DNA of 64,000 nucleotides from Epinephelus fuscoguttatus. Taxonomy: Eukaryota; Chordata; Actinopteri; Perciformes; Serranidae. Under the pieces are notes generated by a model. That model was not told where the DNA came from. It did no database searches and worked only from the letters and a program-made list of their open reading frames with translations. The translations under genes were made by a program, and so were the position numbers. This document shows positions 61,451 through 64,000 of the stretch, piece by piece; position 1 is the stretch's first letter; each line of letters begins with the position of its first letter. The DNA is taken from contig NC_064758.1 in the NCBI RefSeq assembly GCF_011397635.1, forward strand, positions 19,384,013 to 19,448,012, given 5' to 3'.

Positions 61451-62366
61451 GTAGGCTTATGTGTGGTTTTGGATCTGTACTTTCATCACTGAGGAAAGAA
61501 GTTCATCATTCACAGATGCAGCCTCATCAAACTTAATGCATGACCATGGATCATGAAGAGGTAACATTCTTGGTATATACATACATTGCTGTTTTGCAGA
61601 TAATAGTGTCAGGCAATGTTAAGATGCTTTGTCAGTTGTTCAACACCAGAAATATTTACCACATTGTCTGCAGGAATTCTTACTTTGTCAGCAGCTTAAC
61701 ATGTTTCTTTAATATTAAAGATTTAAATTGGAAAAGTGACTGTTGGAGTAAATACATCTTGCATCCATACCCAACATTCATTAGCATTAGGATCATATTT
61801 AAAGTTAATGTTTGATCTTTTAGCCATTTGTTCCACGATGGCAAGGGCATGGACCAATTGGTGTGATGTTTAAGTACAACAGGCACGTGAGACCTGATAC
61901 CTAACAATATGTTGTATGTTGTTGGAGCAGTGACCGCTCCTGGAGTAGTTTAAATGCTGCGAGGGAGGCCTGCTCAGGTTACAAGTCCTACAAAGTATAG
62001 TATTGAATTCAGCAACAGGTGTTTAGTGCTGGCATACCACACTGATGTTGTGGCCGTCTACTGTGTGTCACTATGGATCAGTTTTCAGCGGCACTGACAG
62101 ACTTGATGTTGAACCCTTTTGTTGAAGCAGTTTGCTGAATAGTTTGTTGGCTCATTGTTTGGCAAAAGTAACTAACAAGTCGGGAAGTTAGATAAATTGC
62201 TTATTGTGTTGCAGGTGTAGAAGCGTGTCACACATAATTGCGTAAAGAATACAAAAGTAAAGGAAATTTGAGCACAGATAGTTTTTAGCTTCATGACACT
62301 TGACCTGTAAATGCATTATGCTATAACTATCTTTGACATTTTTCAGCTTCTCTTCTGGGTTCTCAG
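61451..62366 (+). other. Probable intron, nothing recognised
   Basis: AT-rich, about 0.9 kb. It ends with two possible acceptors, tttttcag (62346) and ggttctcag (62366). Confidence 0.4.
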
Positions 62367-62549
62367 GTGCGGTCAGAGTTGGACCAGATTTCGATGCGGC
62401 TTCAGGAGGATGGCCTGCCTCCAGGGGCCAGTTTGGAGGAGCGGCAGCGCCACCTGTGGCGGCAGCTGCTCGCCAAGGAGGCAACGCTTCAGTCAGCCAC
62501 CCAGGAGCTGCAGACCTTACGAACCCAGCAGGCCAGTGAGATGAAGGAG
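62367..62549 (+). CDS. ccdc30: ccdc30-like exon: RSELDQISMRLQEDG
   Basis: Acceptor ggttctcag, donor AAGGAG/gtgaac. 61 codons in phase 0 at both ends; an upstream acceptor at 62346 is possible. Confidence 0.8.
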
Positions 62550-63931
62550 GTGAACTTTTTGGATTCTTTGGAGTTGCAGTACACCAGCTGTAACACTAAC
62601 GTAGTCCTCTAGATGTCTAAAATGGTGTGCTCCTCATTTTCATAAGAAAATAGAGACAAAAGTGCTGCAGCCCATGACTATATTAAATAAATCTTATGGA
62701 TACAGGGCCATGCCAGTTGCTCAAAATTGTATGTCAGTCGCAGCTGAGTTACCTTGGAATTTTTGTCTTTTTGTCTGTCAGGTGGAGAGCTATGTTGCAC
62801 ATATTCGTGAGCTGCTGGAAGAGCGTGAGTGCCTGACTTCAGAATATGAGAGAGACAATGAACACTTGCGACAAGAGCTCCACCAGATCAGACAACAACA
62901 AGGTGAATTCAATGCAAACGCAGTATTGCCAATGCATTCTTTCCTTTAGGTTGTAGCCTAGCCTGGCTCACCAGAGCCCCTGAGCAAGATGCTTCAAACA
63001 CACCATAGCTTACAATTTAAAATCTTCTGCTATATAATGATACTCGTGCACTATTTTGTTGTTGCTGTGTCTTGTCTTCAGTGTTATTTCACACTCCTGC
63101 TGAACAAACTACTGATCAGTGAAAACTCCCCTTTTTCCAGAGAGTCAGAGTAAGGAGCTGGCGGAGATGCTGGCTCAGGAGGAACTCGGGGAGATAGGCT
63201 TGAGCAGCCCCAGTGAGCAGGTGGCTTACTTGCTGGTGGAGAGGGCCACACTACTGGAGAGGCTGGAGGCCACTGAGAGGAGACTGGAAAGTCAGAGCCT
63301 CACTGGCAACTTTGGGGAAGTCCACCACCAGGTAAAGGACATCAGACAACTGTTCAAATTATATCAGAACATTACTTCTTCACGGAAGAGGAACCACACA
63401 AGACAGTTGTGGAATATTTTTTATGAATGATATAGTATGTATGAATTTGAACTTTGAATGTAAAGCTTCCAGTCACAATGAATTTTCAAATTAGCCTTTC
63501 CAAAGGCCTCATGGTATGAGTGGAAAGTAATGGTTAACTATCAGAGGCAAATACTGACCATATAAACGTGGTTAAGTGATTCTCTGTCTCTTGCCGATTA
63601 TTGGACAGGAGCATATTTGCCACACGGTGGGGGAGGAGCTAAGGCAGCAGAGGGAGGACACGCAGAAAGCCATAGATAACATGACGAAGGTGAGGTGACT
63701 GTCATTGTGCCTTGGCTGAATTACAGGTCTGTATGTTTTTAGGTTGAATTAAGTTTGTGAAGAAAAGAAAAACCTAATATTTCCAGTTAAAGGACAGGGA
63801 TATCATGTGTTAGTGTCTGTTGTGATTCTGCACACACGGGTCTTTCCTCTCAGCAGTGTCCATCTCAGAGTCCCTGGAAGAAGCTGTTTGGGCTGCGCAG
63901 GTCTGGTCAGAGCAAACACAATATTACCCCT
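62367..63931 (+). CDS. ccdc30: ccdc30-like coiled-coil protein (partial, 5 clear exons)
   Basis: Exons 62367-62549, 62782-62902, 63141-63331, 63609-63689 and 63854-63931 join in one frame. The product is rich in Glu, Gln, Leu and Arg with heptad patterns: LEERQRHLWRQLLAKEATLQ, VESYVAHIRELLEERECL, EYERDNEHLRQELHQIRQQQ, VAYLLVERATLLERLEATER. A basic segment SPWKKLFGLRRSGQSK follows. The gene continues past the right edge. I name it from position: in human CCDC30 follows ZMYND12 and PPCS in the same orientation. I do not recall the CCDC30 sequence well enough to confirm it by similarity. Another large coiled-coil protein (golgin or centrosomal type) is the alternative. The start is unresolved. 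Confidence 0.6.
62782..62902 (+). CDS. ccdc30: ccdc30-like exon: VESYVAHIRELLEE
   Basis: Acceptor tttgtctgtcag, donor CAAG/gtgaat; 121 nt ending in phase 1. Confidence 0.88.
63141..63331 (+). CDS. ccdc30: ccdc30-like exon: ESQSKELAEMLAQEEL
   Basis: Acceptor cctttttccag, donor CACCAG/gtaaag; 191 nt, back to phase 0. Confidence 0.88.
63609..63689 (+). CDS. ccdc30: ccdc30-like exon: EHICHTVGEELRQQRE
   Basis: Acceptor gattattggacag, donor ACGAAG/gtgagg; 81 nt in phase 0. Confidence 0.85.
63854..63931 (+). CDS. ccdc30: ccdc30-like exon: QCPSQSPWKKLFGLRR
   Basis: Acceptor cctctcag (or cagcag three bases later, a NAGNAG site that would add or drop one Gln), donor CCCCT/gtaggt; 78 nt in phase 0. 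The gene runs on beyond the window. Confidence 0.8.
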
Positions 63932-64000
63932 GTAGGTTTCCACCTCACAGCTTAAACTAACTGAATCACTAACACACTGATGTTGTGATAAAAAGGGCAT

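Noticed and set aside
1-64000. CRISPR arrays, operons, bacterial or viral genes
   Set aside because: No regularly spaced direct repeats with unique spacers and no prokaryotic gene layout; no retroviral gag/pol/env or LTR pair was recognised.

Overview
This window is nuclear DNA from a ray-finned fish, most likely a percomorph teleost. The evidence is vertebrate multi-exon genes with GT-AG introns, AT-rich introns and intergenic DNA, CpG-rich promoters, and many teleost-type repeats (Tc1-like and hAT-like elements, fold-back MITEs, a tRNA-derived SINE, microsatellites). The order foxj3(-), rimkla(+), zmynd12(-), ccdc30-like(+) matches, from memory, the human 1p34.2 block FOXJ3-RIMKLA-ZMYND12-PPCS-CCDC30. 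Here no PPCS is visible and an EMP3-like tetraspan gene lies between zmynd12 and the ccdc30-like gene.

Layout. 1-4.9 kb is repeat-rich and probably lies in a foxj3 intron. The first coding exon of foxj3 (- strand, start of the forkhead domain) is at 4999-5358, with a likely 5' non-coding exon in a GC-rich patch near 16.3-16.6 kb; the rest of foxj3 is off the left edge. 16.7-24 kb is gene-free. rimkla (+; N-acetylaspartylglutamate synthase A) starts in a CpG-rich promoter at about 24.1-25.2 kb, has five coding exons between 25201 and 38646 (401 aa), and its first intron uses a GC donor. zmynd12 (-; MYND finger plus helical repeats) has eight coding exons between 50334 and 42401 (368 aa) and converges with rimkla. 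emp3-like (-) has four coding exons between 55093 and 52987 (165 aa). A coiled-coil gene, probably ccdc30 (+), starts near a CpG-rich promoter at about 60.5 kb and runs off the right edge.

The most notable structure is at 50541-52276, about 200 bp upstream of the zmynd12 start codon. A decayed Tc1-like transposon carries inside its terminal inverted repeats about 600 bp of zmynd12 genomic DNA (parts of exons 4, 5 and 6 with their introns). This is a gene-fragment capture, or pack-type, arrangement. Other notable structures are two multi-level nests of transposons (about 0.56-1.66 kb and 56.9-60.05 kb), a nearly intact Tc1-like element with 269-bp inverted repeats and one disabling frameshift, and a histidine-rich insertion in Foxj3.

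The genes are not known to act in one pathway; the block is conserved synteny rather than an operon-like unit. All calls rest on reading translated exons, splice sites and remembered family sequences; no database search was run.
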